Below the pieces are notes generated by a model, which did no database searches, was not told the origin of the DNA, and saw nothing but the letters and a program-made list of their open reading frames with translations. From Pedobacter ginsengisoli (GTDB lineage Bacteria > Bacteroidota > Bacteroidia > Sphingobacteriales > Sphingobacteriaceae), in the NCBI RefSeq assembly GCF_002736205.1, contig NZ_CP024091.1, positions 5,309,361-5,373,360 on the forward strand: a stretch of 64,000 nucleotides of DNA, read 5' to 3'. Shown piece after piece: positions 1-8,700 of this stretch; positions within the stretch are counted from its first letter, which is position 1, and each line of letters opens with the position of its first letter. The translations under genes and the position numbers were made by a program.

Positions 1-266
1 GCAAGGCCATCACTTATGTCGGTAGTGATATGTTTTATATCGTCAAGCTCATGGATCTTTTTTTCCATAGGGTCAACAACCAGCTGTTCCATATCCTTAG
101 GATTAGTTCCCGGATAAACCACCACAACTGTAAATTGTGGAGGATGGGTTTCGGGGTCCTCACTTCTTGGCATGGTAAACAGGGAGTATATGCCCAGCGC
201 CAGTACCGCCACAAAAACGATCAGCGTGAACTGGTAATTTTTTACTGCAAATTCAGGTAATTTCAT
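1..266 (-). CDS. RND efflux pump inner-membrane transporter (N-terminal part, cut by window edge)
   Basis: Reading the minus strand from the ATG at 264-266 gives 88 open codons that run off the window. The protein begins MKLPEFAVKNYQFT, followed by one hydrophobic segment (about residues 13-31) and then MPRSEDPE and VVVVYPGTNPKDMEQLV. This is the characteristic start of AcrB/CusA-type RND pumps: TM1, then the first porter strand. The gene lies 16 bases downstream of the membrane-fusion protein gene in the same orientation, so it is the third structural gene of a tripartite exporter. It would act in the inner membrane as a proton-driven antiporter. The substrate cannot be judged from this fragment. 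Confidence 0.9.
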   Translation of the reverse strand, partial: MKLPEFAVKNYQFTLIVFVAVLALGIYSLFTMPRSEDPETHPPQFTVVVVYPGTNPKDMEQLVVDPMEKKIHELDDIKHITTDISDGL

Positions 267-282
267 TTTGAAATAATTTAGA

Positions 283-1317
283 TTATCTGATTATTTTAAT
301 AGGAGCTCCATTGGTAAGATAGGCTGATCCTTCTCTTATTATCTGATCGGTGGGCACTATGCCTGCGGAGATAAAGGCCTTGTCATTTTTCAGATAAGCC
401 ACCTTTACGGCCTTTTTTACAGCCCTGTTGTTTACAGAGGTGTATACATAAGCACTGTCATTTTTGCCTTCTACTAAAGCATCAACCGGAACTGACAGCA
501 GATCTGTTTTGCCAAAAGGGTAGATTTTTACTTTGGCAAAAAGTCCTGAAATTAACCTGGCGTAAGTAGGATTGAGCCTTATTTCGGCCTGGTATAAACC
601 TGAAGCTGCATCAGTGCCTTGTGCCAGAGATTTTACTACACCCGTTATGGTTTGTGGGAACACATCAAAGTTCAGGTCAACTTTCTCATTCCCGCTAATC
701 CTTGATCTGTCTTTGTCAGTAATGCCACATTTTACTATCCAGTCTTTGGTTGAGACACTGCTTATATAGAGAATTGGGGTTCCTCCAGCTACCTGTTCTC
801 CTTCATTTGCAAGTTTTTTAAGCACAACGCCGCTTGTGTTTGCGCGTATGGTTGATTGAGTGGCATTAAACCTAGCGATATCGAGGCTCTTTTTGGCAAT
901 TACCAAAGCAGTTTGAGTATTTTCCAGCTGTTCTCTGGTACTTACGCTATCCTTAAACAAATTGGCAGTCCTTTGAGCATCTCTTTTTGCCTTGTTAAAA
1001 CCCTCTTCAGCTTGGTTTAACTGAGCGTTTACTTCAGTCATGTTTAGTGAGGCTAGTACCTGCCCGTTATTTACATGATCACCTTCCTTAACAAAAATGC
1101 GGTTTATGATTCCCCCTGTTTTAAAAGAAAGGTTACTCTGTTGTTCTGACGATAATAGCCCTGAGGTTTCTACAGGTTCATTTTCTGTAAGGGCATTAGA
1201 TGAAATTAGTTTTACCGGAATGGCATCGTCGGTTTTTTGTACTGGTTTTGGCTCACTACAGCCAATTATGGCCAGGCCAAGAAATATGAATAATGGTAGT
1301 GAATTTATATGTTTCAT
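283..1317 (-). CDS. RND efflux periplasmic adaptor (membrane fusion protein, HlyD/AcrA type)
   Basis: 344 residues. The N-terminus is a lipoprotein signal with a Cys at about residue 20 (GLAIIGCSE), so the adaptor is probably lipid-anchored in the periplasm. A lipoyl/barrel-sandwich half (residues 65-95, FVKEGDHVNNGQVLASL) is followed by an alpha-hairpin rich in Gln, Lys and Ala (about 95-145). The second lipoyl half (about 155-180, ANTSGVVLKKLANEGEQV) and a C-terminal beta-barrel follow. Length and order fit AcrA/MexA-like adaptors, which bridge the RND pump and TolC. It sits between the tolC-like gene (22 bases upstream) and the pump gene (16 bases downstream), and the three are presumably co-transcribed leftward. 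Confidence 0.93.
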   Translation of the reverse strand: MKHINSLPLFIFLGLAIIGCSEPKPVQKTDDAIPVKLISSNALTENEPVETSGLLSSEQQSNLSFKTGGIINRIFVKEGDHVNNGQVLASLNMTEVNAQLNQAEEGFNKAKRDAQRTANLFKDSVSTREQLENTQTALVIAKKSLDIARFNATQSTIRANTSGVVLKKLANEGEQVAGGTPILYISSVSTKDWIVKCGITDKDRSRISGNEKVDLNFDVFPQTITGVVKSLAQGTDAASGLYQAEIRLNPTYARLISGLFAKVKIYPFGKTDLLSVPVDALVEGKNDSAYVYTSVNNRAVKKAVKVAYLKNDKAFISAGIVPTDQIIREGSAYLTNGAPIKIIR

Positions 1318-1339
1318 TTTGTTTTAGATTAAATGATGG

Positions 1340-2692
1340 TTAAAGAATATAGCTTGCTTTTGCTCTTTCCAGTTCGGTATTTCTGGTTAGCATATTCAGA
1401 TATGCAATGCTTTGCTTCAGCTGGTCGTTTATCAGCCTGGTCTGTGCATCCAATAATTCAAGGTAAAGTGCCTGACCTTCTTTGTAAAGGCGCTGCTCAT
1501 CCTTGTAGTATTGGAGCGATAGGGCTGTCTGACTAACTGATGCTTTAAAAGCCTGGAGTGCCGCGTTCAATTTATTTTGAGCGGTAATCACCTCAAGCTC
1601 CAGTTGCTGTGATGCCTGTTCTGTTTGTATTTCGGTAGATTTTAAATCGAGAAGTGCCTGCTGAGTTTTGTTTTTATTTCTGTTGCCATTAAATATCTGC
1701 CAGGATAGTGTAACACCAAAAAGATAGTATGGAGCATCCTTATTAACTTTTAAAAAATCACCCTGTGCACCTAAGTCTATGAATGTAGATAGCTTGGGAA
1801 GTAGGGTAGATCTGGTTAATTTTACAGAGAGGGTGTTGATCTGGTTTAAAGATTCAAGAGCGGCCAGTTCCTCTCTTTTACTTGAATGTAAAACTGAGTC
1901 GGGCTTAATAATCATATTCTCATTATGACTGGTTTCAACAGGGCTATTGAGCGGCTTGTTGAGCAGAAAATTGAAATAGCCAGCGGCATTCAGGGATTCA
2001 GCCCTGGCATCTTCGAGCTGGGTTTCGAGACTGGTAAGTTCATTTTCTGAACGGGCCACTACAGTTCTTATTGCTTTTCCATTTTTAACCATCGATTGAT
2101 TTATCCGAAGGTTTTCCTTTGCCAATACAATCCCGTTTTCAAAAATCCTTATGGCCTGCAGCGATTGTTCATAGCCGTAATAAGCAAGTTTAACCTGTTT
2201 TATAAGTTCCCGTTTATATAACCTTAGTTCTATCTGCTGCATCGTGATCTGCTCTTTTTTAATGCGGCTGTTGTATATGATCTCTGCATTGTATAGAGGC
2301 AGGGTTGTATGAACTTTGGCATCGTAATAATTATTAGGGTTGAAAGTCTGGCTCACATTATCAACCTGCGGAAACTTACCTGATCCCGTTAAATTATTTA
2401 AAGTGCTATATACCGGATTCAGGAGATCCCCAATAGGGATTTCGATTTTACGCCCACCTCCGGATGTAAGATAAGAGGTGTTTAGTTCTACATCCGGAAG
2501 GAATAATCCTTTTGCTTCTTTTAAGGCATACAGGCTTCGTTGCAAAGCAAAGTCCTGTTTCTGTATTCCCAGATTGTTTTTGAGCGCTTCGTCTATATAA
2601 CCCTGAAGATGGCTTTGAGAGAAAGCCCAGAAGGGAAGCCAACACCCCAGGATTAATAGCAGTAACGATTTTAAGGCTGTTTTTCTATTCAT
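1340..2692 (-). CDS. TolC-family outer membrane efflux channel
   Basis: 450 residues with a Sec signal peptide (about 1-25, cleavage near AFSQ). Two similar halves rich in long amphipathic helices follow, with the repeated pattern seen in TolC/OEP proteins: stretches such as ALKEAKGLFLPDVELN and a second LTRSTLLPKLSTFIDLG about 220 residues later. It would form the trimeric outer-membrane exit duct of the tripartite pump. It is the first structural gene of the operon. Two copies of a TetR-type palindrome lie in the 128-base gap between it and the upstream tetR gene, one of them 22 bases before its ATG, so it is likely repressed by that regulator. Confidence 0.93.
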   Translation of the reverse strand: MNRKTALKSLLLLILGCWLPFWAFSQSHLQGYIDEALKNNLGIQKQDFALQRSLYALKEAKGLFLPDVELNTSYLTSGGGRKIEIPIGDLLNPVYSTLNNLTGSGKFPQVDNVSQTFNPNNYYDAKVHTTLPLYNAEIIYNSRIKKEQITMQQIELRLYKRELIKQVKLAYYGYEQSLQAIRIFENGIVLAKENLRINQSMVKNGKAIRTVVARSENELTSLETQLEDARAESLNAAGYFNFLLNKPLNSPVETSHNENMIIKPDSVLHSSKREELAALESLNQINTLSVKLTRSTLLPKLSTFIDLGAQGDFLKVNKDAPYYLFGVTLSWQIFNGNRNKNKTQQALLDLKSTEIQTEQASQQLELEVITAQNKLNAALQAFKASVSQTALSLQYYKDEQRLYKEGQALYLELLDAQTRLINDQLKQSIAYLNMLTRNTELERAKASYIL

Positions 2693-2713
2693 GATGTATC
2701 GTTGTTTATAAAA

Positions 2714-2726
2714 TGAACACTGTTTA
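2714..2726. promoter_or_regulatory. TetR operator copy 1 (upstream of tolC-like gene)
   Basis: The sequence TGAACACTGTTTA is a near-palindrome (TAAACA-N-TGTTTA with one mismatch) located 22 bases upstream of the tolC ATG. The same word occurs at 2791-2803 and 3464-3476, all three around the tetR gene and nowhere else that I noticed in the window. An odd-centred palindrome of this size next to a TetR gene is the usual form of such an operator. Confidence 0.7.
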
Positions 2727-2790
2727 TTAGAATTGATTTTTTTTGATTTGTTACAATTTTTGAAGGGAATAATGATCGACGGTTATTTAC

Positions 2791-2803
2791 TAAACACTGT
2801 TTA
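2791..2803. promoter_or_regulatory. TetR operator copy 2 (perfect palindrome)
   Basis: TAAACACTGTTTA reads the same on both strands except for its central base. It lies in the tetR-tolC gap, 18 bases past the tetR stop codon, and matches copies 1 and 3 in 12 of 13 positions. Confidence 0.72.
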
Positions 2804-2820
2804 TGTTGCTGTAAATTTTT

Positions 2821-3435
2821 TTAGACTTTAAGTGTTTTTAAAAAATATTCTAATGACTGGATAAGAAGATTAGGGTTTTGCTCAGCTTCAATGTCTACTG
2901 ATTGTAGCCTTTCTCTAATAAATAAGGAAACAAGGCCATGAACATAGGACCATACAGCCATGGAAACTATTAGAGGATCACCTGCTACAATTAGTTTTTG
3001 CTCCAGGCATTCAGTAACTGTTTGAAGAAGATATTGAAAGCTATTGTCTCCGGCTTCCCACTTGCTATGGCATTTAATTTCCGTTAAAGGAGCCCTCATT
3101 ATAAACATAAGATCATAATAGTCTGGATTTGTCACTGCAAAATTCAAGTATATTTTTCCAAGTTCAGCCAGTCGCTCAAATGGATCTTTAATCTGATTAT
3201 GGTTTACAAATTCTTTATTTAAGAGATCGAAACCTTGTTCATGAATTACATAAAATATTTCGTCTTTCTCTTTAAAATACAGATAGATAGTTGCAGGGCT
3301 GTATTCAATATCGTCGGCTATATTACGGATAGAGGTTTTTTCATAACCTTGTTCCAAAAAGAGTTTTGTAGCTGATTCAATAATCAACTTTCGCCTGTCT
3401 AGCTTGTCTCTTTCTTTTCTATCCTTTATTGACAT
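2821..3435 (-). CDS. TetR/AcrR-family repressor of the efflux operon
   Basis: 204 residues. The N-terminal helix-turn-helix is clear at about residues 30-55 (TSIRNIADDIEYSPATIYLYF, ending in the conserved Tyr-x-Tyr-Phe). The remainder is helical and includes FERLAELGKIYLNFAVTNPD, which resembles the WHG-type TetR C-terminal ligand domain. It lies immediately upstream of, and in the same direction as, the tolC-adaptor-RND genes. One copy of the shared palindrome is 29 bases before its own start and two lie between it and tolC. Autorepression and repression of the pump is therefore the expected role, released by a pump substrate. The ligand is unknown. Confidence 0.92.
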   Translation of the reverse strand: MSIKDRKERDKLDRRKLIIESATKLFLEQGYEKTSIRNIADDIEYSPATIYLYFKEKDEIFYVIHEQGFDLLNKEFVNHNQIKDPFERLAELGKIYLNFAVTNPDYYDLMFIMRAPLTEIKCHSKWEAGDNSFQYLLQTVTECLEQKLIVAGDPLIVSMAVWSYVHGLVSLFIRERLQSVDIEAEQNPNLLIQSLEYFLKTLKV

Positions 3436-3463
3436 AGTAAAATACTAACCGCTGCAAATATAC

Positions 3464-3476
3464 TAAACACTGTTCA
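3464..3476. promoter_or_regulatory. TetR operator copy 3 (upstream of tetR)
   Basis: TAAACACTGTTCA, 29 bases upstream of the tetR ATG. With its flanks (ACT on the left, AGT on the right) the dyad extends to 17 bases with one mismatch. It matches copy 2 in 12 of 13 positions, which supports autoregulation. Confidence 0.7.
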
Positions 3477-3533
3477 GTAAATACAAAAAATATATAGAAT
3501 TTATCGAATCCGAATGGTATGGCTTTAAAAAGG

Positions 3534-3565
3534 AACAGGGATAAGCTTATGCAGCTATCCCTGTT
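3534..3565. other. Hairpin, 10-bp perfect stem
   Basis: AACAGGGATA at 3534-3543 pairs perfectly with TATCCCTGTT at 3556-3565 across a 12-base loop. It is followed by only two further T residues, so it is a weak terminator at best. It lies in a divergent gap where no terminator is expected, and could be part of a small RNA or a relic. Function unknown. Confidence 0.4.
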
Positions 3566-3572
3566 TTAAGAT

Positions 3573-3595
3573 GGTTGATCCACCACAGATCAACC
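3573..3595. other. Second hairpin, 8-bp perfect stem
   Basis: GGTTGATC (3573-3580) pairs with GATCAACC (3588-3595) across a 7-base loop, starting 7 bases after the previous hairpin. No T-tract follows. Confidence 0.35.
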
Positions 3596-3772
3596 TAAAC
3601 CAAACAAACCACTACTATAACGTATGATATTGTTAAAAAGTTTCTTTATTTGAAAATAAATTTTAAATAATTACTTCTCAGGATGTTATCTGATGGTTTT
3701 AGCAGACAGGAAATCTATTTCTAGTAAAATATAAAGGTTTTTTAATTAGGTAACATTTGTGTAACATTAATT

Positions 3773-3780
3773 TATTTTTG
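3773..3780 (+). promoter_or_regulatory. Bacteroidota -7 promoter box for ECF sigma gene
   Basis: TATTTTTG fits the Bacteroidota -7 consensus TAnnTTTG exactly and lies 25 bases upstream of the sigma-factor ATG. The -33 element is not clear; a TTTG at 3756-3759 is closer than usual. Confidence 0.5.
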
Positions 3781-3805
3781 GTAAATTAGTTTCGCAAGCC
3801 AAACC

Positions 3806-4399
3806 ATGACCACATATTCTCTACTTTCTGATCAGGAACTCAGGACTAAATTAGTCTTTGGAGACGAGTATGCTTTTGCAGAATTCTATGAGAGGTATAG
3901 TGCCGGGATTTTGGGTTTTGTTAAAAAGTTTGTTCATTCTGCCGACCTTTCGGAAGATCTTACTCAGGAAATATTCATAAAAATCTGGCAATGCAGGTCA
4001 AAGCTGGCAGATGTTCAATCATTAAAAGCTTACCTATATATAGTTGCCCGTAACCATACTTTAAATAGTCTTAAAAAAGCCTTTCGTTCTGAAGTTGCTA
4101 TGTCGGAGGTAGTAAACAGCTTTGTTGAAGAGCGAAATTGTACAGAAGATGAACTTTTGAGTAAAGAGTATTACGATTATCTGCATAATGCCTTAGCACA
4201 ACTGTCGCCACGCAGTAGAGAAATTTTTAAACTGTGCAGAGAGCAGGGTAAAAGTTATGATGAAGTGGCAACGGCACTTGGCATTTCCCGAAATGCCGTA
4301 AAAAACCATATGGTTGCTTCTATGAAAATTCTTAGAACGGCGGTCGAAAAGGACCTAGGTATTTCTTTAGGGGTGATTTTGGTTATGCTCTTAAAATAA
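3806..4399 (+). CDS. ECF RNA polymerase sigma factor (sigma-70 family, FecI-like)
   Basis: 197 residues, the normal size for a Bacteroidota ECF sigma factor. Region 2 is seen at about 25-95 (FAEFYERYSAGILGFVKKF, DLTQEIFIKIW, LKAYLYIVARNHTLN). Region 4 is at about 130-180 (LSPRSREIFKLCREQGKSYDE, then the helix-turn-helix VATALGISRNAVKNHM). A short hydrophobic tail (LGVILVMLL) ends the protein, as is common in this group. It is followed after 74 bases by a FecR-type anti-sigma gene and then SusC/SusD. The module should sense substrate at the outer-membrane receptor and activate the downstream operon. Confidence 0.94.
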   Translation: MTTYSLLSDQELRTKLVFGDEYAFAEFYERYSAGILGFVKKFVHSADLSEDLTQEIFIKIWQCRSKLADVQSLKAYLYIVARNHTLNSLKKAFRSEVAMSEVVNSFVEERNCTEDELLSKEYYDYLHNALAQLSPRSREIFKLCREQGKSYDEVATALGISRNAVKNHMVASMKILRTAVEKDLGISLGVILVMLLK

Positions 4400-4473
4400 G
4401 TTCAAAAAAAATTTTTTTTTTCAGCTACCCTCGGCGCTTCAAATATTGTCTTAGTATTTGAAAGGCCCTTGCT

Positions 4474-5610
4474 ATGGAAGATAACGAATTTTACAAAATA
4501 CTTGTTAACCGGTATATTAATAAACAGCTCACTGATGATGAGCTGGAATTATTTGTGCAATTAACCAAAGAAGGTAAACTGGACGACCACCTTTTGGCAG
4601 CGATGAGTAAAAAGGGGGATATTTCTGAAAGTGATCAGGAGGATTATGACAGGCAAACTAAAACGAAGCGGTTGTGGTATAAACTAACGGCTGCTGCTGT
4701 GGTATTGGTTGTATTATCTGTAGGGCTGTATTCATATTTCAATCACAATATAATTGACGGTAATAAACAGTCTGTTTATGCAAAACATGATGCAGAACCC
4801 GGTGGAGATAAGGCAACGCTTACTTTGGCCGATGGTACCGAAATTTCGTTAACAGATGCCGACAATGGACAGATTGCAAAGCAGGCCGGAGTAGCCATTA
4901 CAAAAAACACCAGCGGGCAATTGGTGTATACCGTAGTTGAAAGCGGAAAAAAAGAAATAGCATATAATACCATTACCACACCCAGAGGGGGGCAATATCA
5001 GGTAAATTTACCAGATGGTACCCAGGTCTGGTTAAATGCAGCATCATCTATAAAATTCCCAACAAGTTTTGCTAATGCAAGCAACCGTAAAGTAGAGTTA
5101 AAAGGAGAGGCTTATTTTGAAGTTTTTAAGAATAAGAAACTTCCTTTTATTGTGGTAACGGATAAGCAGGAAGTTGAAGTTTTTGGAACTCATTTTAACA
5201 TCAATTCTTACGATGATGAAACAAGTGTTAAAACAACCCTGCTCGAGGGTTCCGTAAAGGTTTCGCTGCTTAGTGGGGGCAATAAGGGGACTTCTCGTTT
5301 CCTTAAGCCAGGAGAGCAGGCTAGTGTTGAATATCAGACAAGGAACCTTAAAATAGGCAAAGCGAATATTGATCAGGTAATGGCCTGGCAGAAGGGTTAC
5401 TTCCATTTTGAGGGCGATGATTTGCAATCTGTATTACGCCAGTTATCGCGCTGGTATGATGTGGATGTAGTCTATCAATTAAGCCATAATGATGATGAGT
5501 TTATGGGTGATATTCCACGCAGCGTAAAATTATCCGAAGTGCTTAAGATATTAGAATTTGGAGGTGTCCACTTTAAAATTGAAGGAAAAAAACTAATTGT
5601 AACTAAATAA
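4474..5610 (+). CDS. FecR-family anti-sigma factor / signal transducer
   Basis: 378 residues. A short cytoplasmic N-terminal part is followed by one membrane helix (about 67-90, LTAAAVVLVVLSVGLYSYF). The periplasmic FecR domain includes TLADGTEISLTDAD, then ITTPRGGQYQVNLPDG and the typical VWLNAASSIKFP at about 170-205. The C-terminal DUF4974-type domain (about 305-377) ends FKIEGKKLIVTK. In this family the N-terminus holds the ECF sigma factor and the periplasmic part receives the signal from the TonB receptor's STN domain. It is positioned between its sigma factor (3806-4399) and the STN-containing SusC at 5800. Confidence 0.93.
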   Translation: MEDNEFYKILVNRYINKQLTDDELELFVQLTKEGKLDDHLLAAMSKKGDISESDQEDYDRQTKTKRLWYKLTAAAVVLVVLSVGLYSYFNHNIIDGNKQSVYAKHDAEPGGDKATLTLADGTEISLTDADNGQIAKQAGVAITKNTSGQLVYTVVESGKKEIAYNTITTPRGGQYQVNLPDGTQVWLNAASSIKFPTSFANASNRKVELKGEAYFEVFKNKKLPFIVVTDKQEVEVFGTHFNINSYDDETSVKTTLLEGSVKVSLLSGGNKGTSRFLKPGEQASVEYQTRNLKIGKANIDQVMAWQKGYFHFEGDDLQSVLRQLSRWYDVDVVYQLSHNDDEFMGDIPRSVKLSEVLKILEFGGVHFKIEGKKLIVTK

Positions 5611-5674
5611 ACAACTTAAAACCAGTATTGTATGGAAAAATAAATACCTAACCCGTATAACTGAGAAGAAAATA

Positions 5675-5701
5675 CCGGACCCTGGTTGCAACAGGATCCG
5701 G
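5675..5701 (+). other. Leader hairpin between FecR and SusC genes
   Basis: CCGGACCCTG at 5675-5684 pairs with CAGGATCCGG at 5692-5701 (9 of 10 pairs) around a 7-base loop. It starts in the word AAAATACCGGA, which recurs in the corresponding FecR-SusC gap of the second module (18691-18701). It lies about 100 bases upstream of the SusC ATG, so it could be a leader-RNA structure or an attenuator that separates regulator from transporter expression. Confidence 0.5.
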
Positions 5702-5799
5702 ATAGATCCACTTCTTAAGTTAGAAATGGAACAAAGTTCCGGTCGATCTCAAAAAATACCTTGTTAAATAATTAATGAATTAACCAAACATTCAAAAGT

Positions 5800-8700
5800 A
5801 TGAATTTAAATCAATGTAGGAAAGCACCTGTTTTCAGGTGGTTATTCTCATCCAGGAATTTATTGGCAATGAAACTAATTGTACTATTAATCTTCATAGG
5901 TTGCCTTCAAGTCTCCGCAACGGGATTTTCGCAAAGTATTACACTTTCCGAAAGAAACACTACGCTAAATAATGTGTTCGAAAGTATAAAAGAGCAAAGT
6001 GGCTATACCTTCTTTTATAACAATAAACTAATAAAACAGGAAGGCAGAATCAGCATCGAGCTGAAGAATGTAAGTGTGGAAACAGCGCTGGACCAGATAT
6101 TTAAAAACAGGCCGTTTTCATATAAAATCATAAACAAAACCATTGTAATTAAGAGAAATTCCATTTCAACAGCACCGGTTATTGTTACTGCCGAGGCGCA
6201 AATAAACATTAAGGGGAAAATTTCAGATACCGATGGAAATCCGTTATCAGGTGCTACTGTTATGATTAAGGGCACTTCTAAAGGTACTTCGGCAAACATA
6301 TCTGGTGAATTTTCAATAGATGCGAAGGACGGAGATGTATTGGTGGTAAAATATCTGGGCTATCAACCCAAAGAGGTATTGGTAAAGGCAGGTGTTACCA
6401 GTATAAATATTGTACTTGAAGCCGAATTACAGGGCCTTTCTGAAGTGATTGTAACTGCCCTTGGGGTTAAAAGACAGGAAAAGGCTTTAGGTTATGCTGT
6501 GCAAAGAGTTGGGGGAAAAGAACTGCAAACTGTAAAAGGAGTTGACTTGGGTACTTCCTTAACCGGTCGGGTTTCAGGTTTGGTAATTAAGAATTCTACG
6601 GAATTTAACGCAAGACCTACAGTAGAGTTGAGAGGTGAAGATGCATTGTTAATTATTGATGGAGTCCCTTATGCAAACATGACTTTACGTGATGTGCCTA
6701 CCGATGACATCGAAAGCATGGATGTGTTAAAGGGATCGACTGCTTCTGCTTTATATGGCTCACGTGCTAAAGGTGGTGTTTTGATGATCACTACTAAAAA
6801 AGGAGCAGCAGGCAAGGGGTTCTCAATTGATGTAAATAGTAATACTATGTTTCAATTGGGTTATCTGGCAATTCCGAAAGTACAAAGTTCATACGGTCGT
6901 GGTCAAAATGGTGAAATTGATAACGATTATGTTTGGGGTCCAAAACTGGATGCAGGAAATACAGCCAGAGATTGGAACCCGGAAACCAAACAATTTGAAG
7001 ATGGACGCCCCTTAGTATCGGTAGGAAAGGATAACCTGAAGAATTTTATGAATACCGGTATTATAGCCAGTAATAACATTTCTTTGGCACAGAGTAATGA
7101 GAATGGAAGTTTCAGGATTGGGGTAAACCATATTTTCCAGAAAGGCCAGTTTCCAAATCAGAAACTTAATCTCCTGAACCTTACTTCTGGTGGTGAGATC
7201 ATAGTTAATGATCATTTTAGGGTAGAGGGACGTTTTGGTGTTAGTCGTGGTTCTACGCCTCAAATGTGGGGTAGCGGATATGGAAATCAGGGGTATTTAT
7301 ACCAGCTTATCATGTGGACGGGTACAGAGTACGATATTCGTGATTATAAAGACTACTGGGTAGTTCCTAACAAAACACAGAACTGGATGTATACCAATTG
7401 GTATGATAACCCATACTTAATTGCTTACGAAAAGCTTAACGGTGAGGTCAAAAATAAAGTAAATGCAAATGTCACTGCCAATTATAAGTTCAACAATGAT
7501 TTTAACCTGATGCTGCGGTCAGGTTATGATAACTATAATAATACAAATACCAAACAAAACCCTACAGCTAATATTTTCTCTACACGTGGCGGATGGAATG
7601 CAAGAGGAATGTATGAAACAAGTGATTCAAGAGGTTTCTCTACCAATAACGATTTGATCCTTACTTTTAATAAGAAAGTTAGCAAATGGGCATTTGAGGG
7701 GTTAGCCGGTGGTACACTTTATTATTTTAAAGATGATGGCTTTACCGCTACCACTAAAAATGGATTAATTTCTCCTAGGTATTTTTCTCTGAAAGGTTCA
7801 GTTGAGCCGGTAACAATTACCCCTGGAAGAAATTGGTCTCAGCAAATTAACAGTCTTTACGGCCGGGCATCTGTAAGCTGGAACGATGCAATTTTCTTTG
7901 ATGCTACGGGCAGGAACGACTGGAATTCAGCTCAGCCAGAATCATCAAGATCTTACTTTTATCCATCTTTAGGGTCAAGTGTGGTTGTATCAGAGCTGGT
8001 AAAAATGCCTGCTGTTGTTGATATGTTTAAGGTGCGTGGATCATGGACGCTCTTTAAAAATGCTTTTGATCCCTTTGCTATTAATAAAACATTTTCTACT
8101 ACCACTTCTGCATGGAATACACTAAACTCTGCCAGTTATCCCTCAAAGTTGATCGGTGAGAGTTTATTACCAAGTACACAACGGACCTGGGAAATTGGTG
8201 CAGCGGGTTACTTGTTAGGCAAACGATTACATTTCGATGTGGCTTATTATGATAAGTATTATTACAACAGGCAGGTAAATACTCCAATTCCGGGTTCATC
8301 AGGCTTTTCAACTATATTGGTAAACACTGCAGAAACATATGCCAGAAGAGGTCTTGAAATCTCTGTAGATGGTTCTGTAATAAGAAATGAAGATTTTGAG
8401 TGGAAAAGTACGGTAAACTGGTCTAATCAACATCGCTATTATGTTGATCTGGATCCTGTTTTATCGGCCGATAATCCATGGGTTAAAAAGGGCCAAAGAC
8501 TGGATACCTACCTTAGTTCTTACTGGTTAAGGGACCCAAGCGGAAACGTAATCTTTAATAACGGATTTCCTGTTGAAAGTGATTATGATAAAAAATACGG
8601 TTATGGAGAACCAGACTTTAGCATAGGCTTTATTAACAATTTCAGATACAAAAACTGGAATCTGGGGGTAAATGTAGACGGACGTATTGGCGGACTAATG

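Larger units (their letters stand above)
3436..3805. other. Divergent intergenic region between tetR and ECF sigma gene
   Basis: A 370-base gap without a plausible gene. It holds the tetR operator (3464-3476), two consecutive RNA-type hairpins (3534-3565 and 3573-3595), an AT-rich tract, and a Bacteroidota -7 box just before the sigma gene. I see no tRNA or small protein in it. Confidence 0.6.
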
